This document shows, one piece after another, positions 26,021 to 35,117 of a DNA stretch of 64,000 bases. The notes below the pieces were generated by a model. The model did not search any database. It saw only the letters and a program-made list of their open reading frames with translations, and had not been told where the DNA came from. Source of the stretch: Rhodovarius crocodyli (lineage in GTDB: Bacteria > Pseudomonadota > Alphaproteobacteria > Acetobacterales > Acetobacteraceae). A program made the translations under genes and the position numbers. Position 1 is the stretch's first letter; the number at the start of each line of letters is the position of its first letter. Location: NCBI GenBank assembly GCA_945901085.1, contig CAMDJV010000013.1:32918-96917 (forward strand), written 5' to 3'.

Positions 26021-26437
26021 GTGACGGTTATCAGCCCATCCCGCTCTAGCGACATCCTGTTGCTCATCGCTCGCTTGGCCATGGCGCCGCTGTTTTTGAT
26101 CAGCGCCTTTTATAAGGTTGCGCAATGGCCCGGCATCGTCACCTTATTGGACAATCAGGGCGCGCCGCTGCCCATGCTCGGGGGCGTTATTGCCACCGCC
26201 ATCGAGGCCATCCTGCCCCTCCTTCTCATCCTGGGGCTGCGGATGCGCTGGGCGGCCCTGGGCCTCATTGTCTATGTGTTGGGCACCAACCTCATTGCGC
26301 ATCGTTTCTGGGAATTCACCGGTGGCGCGCAGCTTGGCCAGATGCTGGCTTTCTTCAAGAATATCGCCCTGTGCGGCGGCTTGCTGGTTCTGACCATGAC
26401 CGGCCCTGGCCGTTTCGCGATGCAGCCCCGGCCCTGA
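26021..26437 (+). CDS. DoxX-family membrane protein
   Basis: 138 residues with four hydrophobic helices. LLIARLAMAPLFLISAFYKV near the start, then a GAPLPMLGGVIATAIEAILP segment, match the DoxX/DoxD-like family of small inner-membrane proteins. Some members act as quinone-linked oxidoreductase subunits; others have unknown roles. The annotated start is GTG at 26021, close after an AGGAGG site (26010-26015). It lies 44 bp upstream of the SOUL-domain gene on the same strand. Confidence 0.75.
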   Translation: MTVISPSRSSDILLLIARLAMAPLFLISAFYKVAQWPGIVTLLDNQGAPLPMLGGVIATAIEAILPLLLILGLRMRWAALGLIVYVLGTNLIAHRFWEFTGGAQLGQMLAFFKNIALCGGLLVLTMTGPGRFAMQPRP

Positions 26438-26480
26438 CCGCGCGCCTTGATCCGCCCTGCGGGCGGCCCATCTGCGGTGG

Positions 26481-27104
26481 ATGTTCAAGCAGGCCCTCGC
26501 CATCCTCTCCTCCATCGCGCTGGGCGCCTGCTCGGTGGTAGGCGTGCGCGGTAGCGAGGAACCGCCGCATCGCGTCATCGCCCGACTGGGTGAGGTGGAG
26601 ATCCGCGAATATGCGCCCCGCCTCGTCGCCGAAACCCAGGTGGACGCGGATGAGAATGCGGCGCGCAGTGAAGGCTTTCGCCGCCTCGCTGGCTATATTT
26701 TTGGCGCCAATCGGGGCGAGAGGCGTATCGCCATGACCGCCCCTGTGGCGCAGGAGCCCAGCCGCATCGCGATGACCGCGCCCGTCGCACAGGACGCCGT
26801 GGCCGAGGGTTTTCGCATTCGCTTCTTCCTCCCCGCCGGCCTGACTGCGGACACCGCACCCGAGCCGAATGACCCGCGCGTGCGCATCACCACCCTGCCG
26901 GCCGAAACCTTCGCCGTGCTGCGCTTCACCGGTAGCACCGACCCCGCGGCGGTGGCGCGCAATGCCGCCAGCCTCCGCGCCATGCTCGCGGGCTCGCGCT
27001 GGGAGGCGGTGGGCGAGGCCACCGCCTGGTTCTATGACCCGCCCTGGACCCTGCCGCCGCTGCGCCGCAATGAGGTGGCAATCCGCGTCACCCCCGCAGC
27101 CTGA
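26481..27104 (+). CDS. SOUL-domain heme-binding-like lipoprotein
   Basis: 207 residues. MFKQALAILSSIALGAC is a lipoprotein signal with Cys17 as the lipid site. The rest is a SOUL/HBP domain: LGEVEIREYAPRLVAETQV, a GFRRLAGYIFGANR segment, two copies of RIAMTAPVAQ (a short internal duplication), and the C-terminal AWFYDPPWTLPPLRRNEVAI. Members bind heme or tetrapyrroles; bacterial roles are poorly known. Its 3' end overlaps the convergent MFS gene by 17 bp. Confidence 0.82.
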   Translation: MFKQALAILSSIALGACSVVGVRGSEEPPHRVIARLGEVEIREYAPRLVAETQVDADENAARSEGFRRLAGYIFGANRGERRIAMTAPVAQEPSRIAMTAPVAQDAVAEGFRIRFFLPAGLTADTAPEPNDPRVRITTLPAETFAVLRFTGSTDPAAVARNAASLRAMLAGSRWEAVGEATAWFYDPPWTLPPLRRNEVAIRVTPAA

Positions 27105-28206
27105 GCCCCGCCACCACGCCCAGGGCGCAGAGCCCCGCCATCGCCCAGAAGGCATGCCCGCCGAAAGCGGCATAAAGCGGCCCCGAGGCCAGCATCACCG
27201 CCCCCGAGGCCAGCCCCACCCCCAGCGAGGAATGCAGCGTCTGCGCCCGCGCCCCCAGCCCGCTGGGCAGCGCGGCCAGGGCGCGGATCGCCCCGAGATG
27301 CATGGCGCCGAAGCTGAGCGCATGCAGCGTCTGCGCCAGGAAGAGCGGGACCAATTCGCTTGTCGCCCCGGTCACCACCCAGCGCAGCACCCCCGCCAGG
27401 GCGGCCAGCGTGGCCAGGCCCGGCGCGCCCAGCCGATCCACCAGGCGCCGCCCCCATAGGAACAGCGCCACCTCCATGACCACCCCCCAGGCCCAGAGCA
27501 GGCCTATCATGCCGGCTGAGAGCCCCGCCGCCTGCCAATGCAGCGTCGCGAACCCGTAATACATCGCATGGCTGCCCTGGATCAGCGCCGAGGCCGGCAG
27601 CAGCCGCCGGAAGCCGGGGTGGCGCAAGGGCTCCCACATCCCCCCGGTGGGGCGTGGGCGTGGCCCTGGCGGCTGCGGCAGCCCGGCCGCGACGAGCGCC
27701 GTGGCACCCAGGCAGCAGGCCGCCAGCCACAGGGCCGCCGCGGGCCCTGTCAGGCTCACCAATTGCCCGGCCGTGACGGCTGAGACGATGAAGGCGATCG
27801 ACCCCCAGGCCCGCACCCGGCCGTAATCGAAGGGTCTTGCGCGCATTTCAGCGATGGCGGCGGCATCGCTCAGTGGCACCACCGGCGCCACGCCCACGCT
27901 ATGCACCAATTGCACCAGCAGCAGCATGGCAAAGCCCTGCAGCAGCGCCATGGCGGGCAAGGTGAGCGCTGCCAGCGCCGCACCGCTCACCAGCACGGCG
28001 CGCAGCCCCCAGCCATCGGCCAGCCGGGCCGAGGCGGGGCTGGTCAGCAGCCGTGTCACACTGCCCAGCGCCAGCACGATGGAAAGCTGCGTGGCGCTCA
28101 GCCCGCCCGCGCTCAATACCGCGGGAATGAACGGCATCGCCGCCCCGAGCGAGGCGAATTGCACGGCAAAGAGCAGCGCGAAGCGGGTGGGCGGGGATAT
28201 TCTCAC
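27088..28206 (-). CDS. Major facilitator superfamily transporter (PPP/HcaT-like)
   Basis: 372 residues with about twelve helices, resembling the phenylpropionate-permease branch of the MFS (GAAMPFIPAVLSAGGLSATQ, the DAAAIAEMRARPFDYGRVR loop, AWGSIAFIVSA). GTG at 28206 is chosen because translation from there begins directly with VRISPPTRFALLFAVQFASL. The same frame stays open to 30012, but that extension is antisense to the helicase gene and not membrane-like. Substrate unknown. Divergent from the helicase gene at 28324. Confidence 0.8.
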   Translation of the reverse strand: MRISPPTRFALLFAVQFASLGAAMPFIPAVLSAGGLSATQLSIVLALGSVTRLLTSPASARLADGWGLRAVLVSGAALAALTLPAMALLQGFAMLLLVQLVHSVGVAPVVPLSDAAAIAEMRARPFDYGRVRAWGSIAFIVSAVTAGQLVSLTGPAAALWLAACCLGATALVAAGLPQPPGPRPRPTGGMWEPLRHPGFRRLLPASALIQGSHAMYYGFATLHWQAAGLSAGMIGLLWAWGVVMEVALFLWGRRLVDRLGAPGLATLAALAGVLRWVVTGATSELVPLFLAQTLHALSFGAMHLGAIRALAALPSGLGARAQTLHSSLGVGLASGAVMLASGPLYAAFGGHAFWAMAGLCALGVVAGLRLRG

Positions 28207-28323
28207 GGCACCCCGCTTTGCGCCTATTCCGGTAATCCAGTCCAGCCCGGGCCCACGCCCGTTGCAATCCGCGCGCTTTGGCCGCATCAAGCCTGCCACG
28301 ATCAGCAGCCGGTTTTTCATCTC

Positions 28324-31263
28324 ATGTTCGAAGCGCGCGTCCGGGCCATTTTGGGCCCTACCAATACAGGCAAGACCCACCTTGCGATGGAGCGGATGCT
28401 TGCGCATTCCTCGGGGATCATCGGCTTTCCGCTGCGCCTCCTGGCGCGCGAGAATTACGACCGCATGGTGGCCAAGAAGGGTGAGAAGAACGTCGCCCTC
28501 ATCACGGGTGAGGAGAAGATCATCCCGCCCGACGCGAAATGGTTCGCCTGCACGGTTGAGGCCATGCCGCTCGATATCGCGGTGGGCCGTGGGCGGGCCG
28601 AATTCGTCGCGGTGGACGAGATTCAGCTCTGCGCCGACCCTGATCGCGGCCATATCTTCACCGACCGTCTGCTGAATGCCCGTGGCATGGTCGAGACCAT
28701 GTTCATGGGGGCGGAGACGGTAAGGCATTTGCTGCAGCGCCTGGTGCCGCAGGTTGAGATCGAGAGCCGCCCGCGCCTCTCGCAACTCACCCATACCGGC
28801 TTCACCAAGCTGGGCCGCCTGCCGCCGCGCAGCGCCGTGGTCGCTTTCTCGGCCGGCGAGGTTTACGCCATTGCCGAGGCCATTCGCCGCCGCCGTGGCG
28901 GTTGCGCCGTGGTGATGGGCCGCCTCTCGCCGCGCACCCGCAATGCGCAGGTGAAGCTGTATCAGGACCGCGAGGTAGATTTTCTGGTGGCGACGGATGC
29001 CATCGGCATGGGCCTGAACATGGATGTGGACCATGTGGCCTTCGCCTCGCTGAACAAGTTTGACGGCCATGCCCCGCGCGCGCTGAACGCGCAGGAAGCC
29101 GCCCAGATCGCCGGCCGCGCCGGCCGCGGCATGCGCGATGGCACTTTCGGCAGCACCGGCGACTGCATCCCGCTGCCCGAGGATATGGTGGAGAAGATCG
29201 AGGGCCATCAATTCGAGCCTTTGCAGGCTTTGGCCTGGCGCAACTCCAATCTCGACTTCACCAGCGTGGATGCGCTGCTGGACAGCCTGGCCGCGCCGCC
29301 ACCCTCCGCTGGCCTGGCCAAGGGCCATGACGCGACGGACCACATCACCCTCAACATGCTGGCGCGCGAGAGCGATATCCGCCGCCTTGCCGCGGGCCGC
29401 GGCCGGGTGGGTGCGCTGTGGGAAGCCTGCCAGGTGCCGGATTTCCGCAAGCTGGCCGATGACAGCCATACGAAGCTCTGCGGCCGGATTTTCCGCCATA
29501 TGGCGGAAGATGGCGCCCTGCCGGAAGACTGGTTGGCGGCACAGATCGCCAATACCGCCAATACCGAAGGTGACCTTGATACGCTGATGGCCCGGCTCTC
29601 GGGTATCCGCACCTGGAGCTACATCGCTGCCCGCGCCGATTGGGTGAAGAACGCCGCCGAGTTCCAGGCCCAGGCCCGCGCCGCCGAGGATATGGTGAGC
29701 GACGCGCTGCATGAGCGCCTGACCCAGCGCTTTGTGGACCGTCGTGCCGCACAATTGATCCGCCGCCTCGACCCTGCCTCGGAAGAGGATCTGCTGAGTG
29801 CTGTGACGCGCCAGGGCGATGTGATCGTCGAGGGCCATAATGTCGGCCGGGTGGAAGGCTTTATTTTCCACCCCGATGCGACGGCAGAGGATGAGGAAAC
29901 CCGCAAGCTCGTGCTGCGCGCCGCCCGTCGTGCGCTGCGCGAGGAAATGCCCCGCCGCGTTGCCGCGCTGGAAATTGGTAAGTCCGAGGCCTTCTCGCTG
30001 ACGGCTGACCATAAAATTCTATGGGATGGCGCCGATATCGCCCGGCTGCGCGCGGGTGCCGAGCCCTCCAAGCCGGTGGTTGAGGTGCTGCCCAGCGAGT
30101 TTCTGGACAGTGCCCAGCGTGAGCGGGTGCGGCTGCGCCTGAGCAATTTCATCGAGGGCACGCTCGCCAAGGATCTCTCATCCATCGCCGCGGTCGAGAA
30201 AAAGGCCGAGGATGACAATACGCTGCGCGGGCCGGCCTTCATGCTGCGGGAATCGCTGGGCATTCGCCCTGGCAATTCCAAGGCGCATTTCCCTCAGGAA
30301 GTGCAGGCCAAGCTGAAGACTATTGGCGCCAGGGCCGGCCGCTATGCGCTTTATGTGCCCGAGGCCCTGAAGCCGCGTGCGATGGCCATGCGCGCCCAAC
30401 TCTGGGCGCTGAGCCGCAATATCCCCACGCCCGAGTTGCCCGCGCCCGGCCTGGTCTCGCTGGCGGCCGATGGCGTGACCGCGCTCTCCTGGCTGCCCGG
30501 CTTTGCCGAGACCATCGGCTGGGTGCCGGCCGGCCCGCTCTTGCTGCGCCTTGACGTGGCGGAGCGAATTTCCGGCGAATTAAGCTACCTCACCCGCCGC
30601 GCACCCTCGCCGCTGCCGCCGGAAATCCTGGGCCGCTTTGCCATCAAGGGCGAGATGGTGCCGCTGGTGCTGGCGGGCCTGGGCTTCCGGGTGATCGAGG
30701 CCGAGGTGCTGGGCGAGGATGTGCAGGGGCCGACCCGGCCGATGATGGTGGCCTGGCAGCGCCCGGCGCAGCCCGAGCGCAACAATCGTGGCCCGCGGCG
30801 TGACCAGCAGCCGCGTGGCGAAGGTGCCGCCGCTGAGCGTGGCCCGCGCCGCGATGGTGATGCCCGCCCGCCGCGCAACCGTGACCGTGGCCCGCGCCGC
30901 GATGCAACGGTAGCGCCCGCGGCACCGGCCGAGGCCGCACCCAGCGAGGCCGCACCCAGCGAGGCCAGTGCCGAGGCCCCGCGCCCCGAGCGCGAGCCAC
31001 GCCGCGATGACCGCAACAATAATCGCAATGCAAAGCCTCGCGCCCCGGGCGGTGCCTTCGGCAAGACCGGCGGCCCTGGCGGCGGCGGTGGCGGCGGTGG
31101 CCGTGAGGATCGCGGCCCGCGCCGTGATGATCGTGACCGCGGCCCCCGGCGCGATGATCGTGGCCCTGGTGGCCCTGAGACCCGGGTCTATCACCAGGAC
31201 AGCGTGAAGGTGGCCGATGAGGATAATCCCTTCGCCAAGCTCGCGGCTCTCAAGCTGAAATGA
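28324..31263 (+). CDS. SUV3-like DEAD/DEAH-box RNA helicase with RG-rich tail
   Basis: 979 residues. The helicase core has Walker A GPTNTGKT (11-18), the DExH-box variant DEIQ (98-101), RLSPRTRNAQVKLYQ, ATDAIGMGLNMDVD and motif VI QIAGRAGR (261-268), which together fit the Suv3 family of mitochondrial and alphaproteobacterial helicases. Residues from ~820 form a low-complexity tail with repeated RGPRRD units, (EAAPS) repeats and a Gly run, likely RNA-binding. ATG at 28324 starts MFEARVRAILG; longer in-frame starts from 27901 overlap the MFS gene. In mitochondria Suv3 feeds RNA to a 3' exonuclease; a similar RNA-decay or ribosome role is inferred. Confidence 0.86.
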   Translation: MFEARVRAILGPTNTGKTHLAMERMLAHSSGIIGFPLRLLARENYDRMVAKKGEKNVALITGEEKIIPPDAKWFACTVEAMPLDIAVGRGRAEFVAVDEIQLCADPDRGHIFTDRLLNARGMVETMFMGAETVRHLLQRLVPQVEIESRPRLSQLTHTGFTKLGRLPPRSAVVAFSAGEVYAIAEAIRRRRGGCAVVMGRLSPRTRNAQVKLYQDREVDFLVATDAIGMGLNMDVDHVAFASLNKFDGHAPRALNAQEAAQIAGRAGRGMRDGTFGSTGDCIPLPEDMVEKIEGHQFEPLQALAWRNSNLDFTSVDALLDSLAAPPPSAGLAKGHDATDHITLNMLARESDIRRLAAGRGRVGALWEACQVPDFRKLADDSHTKLCGRIFRHMAEDGALPEDWLAAQIANTANTEGDLDTLMARLSGIRTWSYIAARADWVKNAAEFQAQARAAEDMVSDALHERLTQRFVDRRAAQLIRRLDPASEEDLLSAVTRQGDVIVEGHNVGRVEGFIFHPDATAEDEETRKLVLRAARRALREEMPRRVAALEIGKSEAFSLTADHKILWDGADIARLRAGAEPSKPVVEVLPSEFLDSAQRERVRLRLSNFIEGTLAKDLSSIAAVEKKAEDDNTLRGPAFMLRESLGIRPGNSKAHFPQEVQAKLKTIGARAGRYALYVPEALKPRAMAMRAQLWALSRNIPTPELPAPGLVSLAADGVTALSWLPGFAETIGWVPAGPLLLRLDVAERISGELSYLTRRAPSPLPPEILGRFAIKGEMVPLVLAGLGFRVIEAEVLGEDVQGPTRPMMVAWQRPAQPERNNRGPRRDQQPRGEGAAAERGPRRDGDARPPRNRDRGPRRDATVAPAAPAEAAPSEAAPSEASAEAPRPEREPRRDDRNNNRNAKPRAPGGAFGKTGGPGGGGGGGGREDRGPRRDDRDRGPRRDDRGPGGPETRVYHQDSVKVADEDNPFAKLAALKLK

Positions 31264-31273
31264 GCCGGCGGGC

Positions 31274-31555
31274 GTGACGGCAACTCCCGAGAGTTGGGAG
31301 AGGCTGGACGTCTGGCTGTGGTATGCGCGCGTCGCCAAGACGCGCTCCCTTTGTGCAAGGGCGGTGCAGGATGGCGGTTTCCGACTGAACCGTCAGCCCA
31401 CCGACAAGCCGCATGCAAAGCTGCGGGTGGGTGATGTGCTGACCTATACCTGGGGCAGTGAGGTGCGGGTGTGGCGGGTGGCTGAGCTTGGCAACCGCCG
31501 GGGGCCTGCCGATGAGGCGCGGACGCTTTACGAGGATCTCTCGCTAGGCTTGTGA
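31274..31555 (+). CDS. hslR: S4-domain RNA-binding protein (Hsp15-like)
   Basis: 93 residues from GTG at 31274. RLDVWLWYARVAKTRSLCAR and GGFRLNRQPTDKPHAKLRVG form an S4 domain, as in Hsp15, which binds 50S subunits carrying stalled nascent chains. It starts 10 bp after the helicase stop, so the two are probably one transcript. The last 28 bp overlap the convergent hyuB end. The C-terminal basic tail of E. coli Hsp15 is missing, so the exact role is uncertain. Confidence 0.75.
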   Translation: MTATPESWERLDVWLWYARVAKTRSLCARAVQDGGFRLNRQPTDKPHAKLRVGDVLTYTWGSEVRVWRVAELGNRRGPADEARTLYEDLSLGL

Positions 31556-33102
31556 GCCTGGCCCATGCCGCCACCGCCCGGCATTTCCACCACCAGCCTG
31601 TCGCCGGCCGGAATCACCTGAAAACCCTTGGCCTTCAGCGTGGTGCCGCTGCCCAGCCGTACGACACCGCGGGCACCCTCCTCCCCGCCATGCCGCCCGC
31701 GCGGCGGATAGGTCACCCGTTCGAAGGTGGCGAAAATCCCGAAGGCCTCGCCATGGCGATGCGCCACTTCCATGATCTGGCCGTCGCCACCGCGGAACTC
31801 TCCGGCCCCGCCTGAGCCGTCACGCAGGTCCTTCCGCCAGACCACGATGGGGGCGATGGTTTCCGTCACCTCCACCGGCACGTTTTTCACGCCGGAGGGG
31901 AAGGGCGTGGCGGAAAGCCCATCCTGCCCCGGCCGCGCGCCGGCGCCGCCAGAATGGAACATGGTGACCATGAAGGGCCGCTGCGTGCCGCCGGTCAGGC
32001 CATTGCCCGCGCCGAGTTTCAGGTTCCACAGATTAGAGGTGCCCTCGGCCGGCACCCGGCCCGGCAGTGCCTGATCCAGGGCCGAATAGACCACATCAGG
32101 CAGCATATGGCCCATGGTGGAGCGGGCATTCACCGCCGCGGGGAAGGGTGCGTTGAGGATCGATCCCTCGGGTGCGGTGACGCGAATGAGGTCCAGCGTG
32201 CCGGCATTATTGGGGATCTCGGGGCCGATGATGCAGCGCAGGCCAAAGGCGGTATAGGCATCGGTGTAGCAGAGCGGGCAGTTGATGCCGTAGCTGCTCT
32301 GGGCCGAGGTGCCGGCGAAATCGACCGCGATGTGATCCTCGGCGATGGTCAGTGCCGCGTGCAGGTCGATCGGTGCCTCGATGCCGTCAATGCGCATATG
32401 GCCGTGCCAGGTGCCTTTGGGGAGTTTCTGGATCTCGGCCAGCATCGCAGCTTCCGAGCGGGCGATGATATGCGCGCCCAGCACCTCCAAATCCTCCAAC
32501 TGGTTTTCCTCCAGCATGGCGGAGAGGCGGCGCTCGCCCGTCTCGTTGCAGGCCATGAGCGCATAAATATCGCCCTCCACCTGTACCGGTTCGCGCACAT
32601 TGGCGCGGATGAGGTTCATCAGCCCCTCATCCACCACGCCCTGGCGCGCCATGGGCATAATGGGAATGCGTAAGCCTTCGTGAAACACCTGCCGCCCATC
32701 GGGCGAGAGGCCGATGCCGCCGATATCCACCACATGCACGGTGCAGGAGAACAGCCCAACCATTTTTCCCCGATGAAAAGCCGGGGAGGTGACGACGATA
32801 TCGTAGAGATGCCCGGTGCCCATCCAGGGGTCGTTGGTGATGTAGTGGTCGCCCTCGCGCATATTTTCTGCCGGAATGGCGGCCAGAAAATGCTTCACGC
32901 TGCGGGCCATGGAGTTCACATGCCCGGGCGTGCCGGTCACCGCCTGGGCCAGCATCCGGCCATCCACGGCGAAGACACCGGCAGAAATATCCCCCGCTTC
33001 CCGTGCCGAGGTGGAGAAGGCGGTGCGGACCAGGGTTTTCGCCTGCTCCTCCACCACTGAGAGCAGGCGGTTCCACATGACCTGGAGGCGAATGTCGTTC
33101 AT
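31528..33102 (-). CDS. hyuB: Hydantoinase B/oxoprolinase-family protein
   Basis: 524 residues. RLQVMWNRLLSVVEEQAKTL, the GDISAGVFAVDGRMLAQAV stretch, NDPWMGTGHLYDI and SPDGRQVFHEGLRI are the standard N-terminal signatures of HyuB. With HyuA it forms an ATP-dependent enzyme that hydrolyses cyclic amides such as N-methylhydantoin or 5-oxoproline; related pairs carboxylate acetone or acetophenone. ATG overlaps the hyuA stop (ATGA). Last gene of a five-gene minus-strand operon. Confidence 0.9.
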   Translation of the reverse strand: MNDIRLQVMWNRLLSVVEEQAKTLVRTAFSTSAREAGDISAGVFAVDGRMLAQAVTGTPGHVNSMARSVKHFLAAIPAENMREGDHYITNDPWMGTGHLYDIVVTSPAFHRGKMVGLFSCTVHVVDIGGIGLSPDGRQVFHEGLRIPIMPMARQGVVDEGLMNLIRANVREPVQVEGDIYALMACNETGERRLSAMLEENQLEDLEVLGAHIIARSEAAMLAEIQKLPKGTWHGHMRIDGIEAPIDLHAALTIAEDHIAVDFAGTSAQSSYGINCPLCYTDAYTAFGLRCIIGPEIPNNAGTLDLIRVTAPEGSILNAPFPAAVNARSTMGHMLPDVVYSALDQALPGRVPAEGTSNLWNLKLGAGNGLTGGTQRPFMVTMFHSGGAGARPGQDGLSATPFPSGVKNVPVEVTETIAPIVVWRKDLRDGSGGAGEFRGGDGQIMEVAHRHGEAFGIFATFERVTYPPRGRHGGEEGARGVVRLGSGTTLKAKGFQVIPAGDRLVVEMPGGGGMGQAHKPSERSS

Positions 33103-35117
33103 GGCGCGTGTTCCAGGATGATCTGGCCGCCGGCATTGATCCGCGCGGTCCAGTGCTTGGGGATGATGGTGGTGGTTTCGTCCTCGATGATCAGCGCGGG
33201 GCCGCAGAGTGTGGCGCCGGGGGCGAGGCTGGTGCGGGCATGGATGGCGGCGCTATCCGCGGCGCCCGTTGCTGGGTCCGTCAGCATGCGGCTGGCGCTG
33301 GTGGCGGGCATGGGCAGCGGGGCTGCCTCGGCCAGGCGCGCCGGCGGTGCGAGCGGGCTGGAGAGGGCGAGCGCCCAGGTCATCACCTCTGGCTGCAGCC
33401 CCGGAATGGCGCGGCCGAAGACCCTGGCATAGGCGGCGACAAAGGCCTGATGCAGCGCCGTGGCGGCGAGGCCCGGCGGCACCAGAACAGGGATTTCATG
33501 CCCCTGGCCGCGATAGCGCATGAAGGCGGTGCGGCTTTCCACCAATCCTTCTGCTGGCGCGGCTTGCAGCACCACGGCCTCGGCCTCGGCCCGCATATCG
33601 GTGAACATCGCCTCCAGCGCGGTGGTGTCCATGTTGTCGAGGCGAGTATAGCGGGTGCGCACCACTTCAAAGCCGATGGGCGCCTGCAGGAAGCCATGCG
33701 CCGAGCCCACGCCCGCGCCCAGCGGCACCACCACGCGGGTGATGCCCAGCTTTTGTGCGAGCCTGGCGGCGTGCAGAGGTGCGGCGCCACCAAAGGCGAT
33801 CATGGTGCGGCCGGCGGTGTCCTCGCCATTCTCCACCGCATGCACCCGCGCGGCGCTGGCCATGGTTTCGTCCACGATCTCGGCCACGCCGATGGCGGCA
33901 TCGGCGCCAAGGGGCGCGAAGGATTTCTGCGCTGCGGCTTCATCCAGCGGCATGGTGCCGCCGGCGAAGAGGGCAGGGTCCAGCCGGCCCAACAGCAGAT
34001 CAGCATCCGTTACCGTGGGCGAGGCGCCGCCCCGGCCATAACAGGCCGGCCCCGGTGCGCTGCCGGCGGAATCCGGGCCGACCATGATACGCCCCAGCGC
34101 GTCGCGCCGCGCGATCGAACCGCCACCGGCGCCGATTTCCACCAATTCAATGACCGGAATGCGGATGGGCAAGCCGCTGCCCTGCACGAAGCGATAGGCA
34201 CGGGCCACCTCAAAACTGCGGGCCATGTGGAAGGCCCCATGGTCGATCAGCGTGAGCTTGGCGGTGGTGCCGCCCATATCGAAGGCCAGGACTTTATCGA
34301 GACCATTCTCGGCGGCGACGTGGCGCGCGAGAATGGCGCCGCCAGCTGGCCCGCTTTCCACCAGCCGCACGGGGAAGCGCCGCGCCGCCTCCACGGTGCA
34401 TAAGCCGCCGGAGGACATCATCATCAGCACCGGGGCTGCGATGCCGATGGCGCGAAACCCCTCCTCCAAGCGGGCCAGATAGCCATCCATCAGCGGCCGC
34501 ACATAGGCATTGGCGATGGTGGTGCTGGCGCGGTCATATTCGCGCAGCTCGGGGCAAACCTCGCAGGAGAGCGAGATGGAGACCCCGGGCAGCAGCGCGG
34601 AGAGAATCTCCGCCGCGCGTCGCTCATGCGAATCATTTGTGAAGGAATGCAGGAAGCAGATGGCGAGAGCGGCCACCCCATCGGCCCGGGCCTGTTCCGC
34701 CACGGTGTGCAAGGCAGCCTCATCCAGTGCCAGCAGCACGCCGCCATCGGCCGCGATGCGCTCGGGCACGGTGTAGCGCATGGCGCGCGGCACCAAGGGC
34801 GCCGGGCGCTCCATCGTCAGGTCATATTGCGCGAAGCGATGCTCGTAGGCGATCTCGATGCTGTCGCGGAAGCCTTGGGTGGTGAGCAGGGCGGTGCGCG
34901 CGCCTTTGCGCTCGATCAGCGCATTGGTCGCCAGCGTGGTGCCATGCAGCACCAGGCGCAGTGTCTCGCCACGCAGGAGCTTTTTCGCCCCCTCCAGCAC
35001 CGCGCGCTCGGGCGCGTCGGGCGTGGTCAGCAGCTTGTGGGAGCGGGTGCCCTGGGGCGTTTCCAGCACGAGGTCGGTGAAAGTGCCGCCGATATCGACG
35101 GCCAGGCGCGCGTTCAT
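33099..35117 (-). CDS. hyuA: Hydantoinase A/oxoprolinase-family protein
   Basis: 672 residues. The N-terminus AVDIGGTFTDLVLETPQGTR is the ATP-binding phosphate-1 motif of the HyuA family. LHGTTLATNALIERKGARTA and AFDMGGTTAKLTLID follow, and GAGGGSIARRDALGR is another family signature. It supplies the ATPase half of a HyuAB enzyme. Its ATG directly follows the TGA of the binding-protein gene. The position behind a dioxygenase suggests a ring-cleavage product, lactam or ketone as substrate; this is inference. Confidence 0.9.
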   Translation of the reverse strand: MNARLAVDIGGTFTDLVLETPQGTRSHKLLTTPDAPERAVLEGAKKLLRGETLRLVLHGTTLATNALIERKGARTALLTTQGFRDSIEIAYEHRFAQYDLTMERPAPLVPRAMRYTVPERIAADGGVLLALDEAALHTVAEQARADGVAALAICFLHSFTNDSHERRAAEILSALLPGVSISLSCEVCPELREYDRASTTIANAYVRPLMDGYLARLEEGFRAIGIAAPVLMMMSSGGLCTVEAARRFPVRLVESGPAGGAILARHVAAENGLDKVLAFDMGGTTAKLTLIDHGAFHMARSFEVARAYRFVQGSGLPIRIPVIELVEIGAGGGSIARRDALGRIMVGPDSAGSAPGPACYGRGGASPTVTDADLLLGRLDPALFAGGTMPLDEAAAQKSFAPLGADAAIGVAEIVDETMASAARVHAVENGEDTAGRTMIAFGGAAPLHAARLAQKLGITRVVVPLGAGVGSAHGFLQAPIGFEVVRTRYTRLDNMDTTALEAMFTDMRAEAEAVVLQAAPAEGLVESRTAFMRYRGQGHEIPVLVPPGLAATALHQAFVAAYARVFGRAIPGLQPEVMTWALALSSPLAPPARLAEAAPLPMPATSASRMLTDPATGAADSAAIHARTSLAPGATLCGPALIIEDETTTIIPKHWTARINAGGQIILEHAP

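Noticed and set aside
28207..30012. Extension of the MFS transporter frame upstream of 28206
   Set aside because: It is fully antisense to the helicase gene and non-hydrophobic; GTG at 28206 already gives the expected N-terminus.
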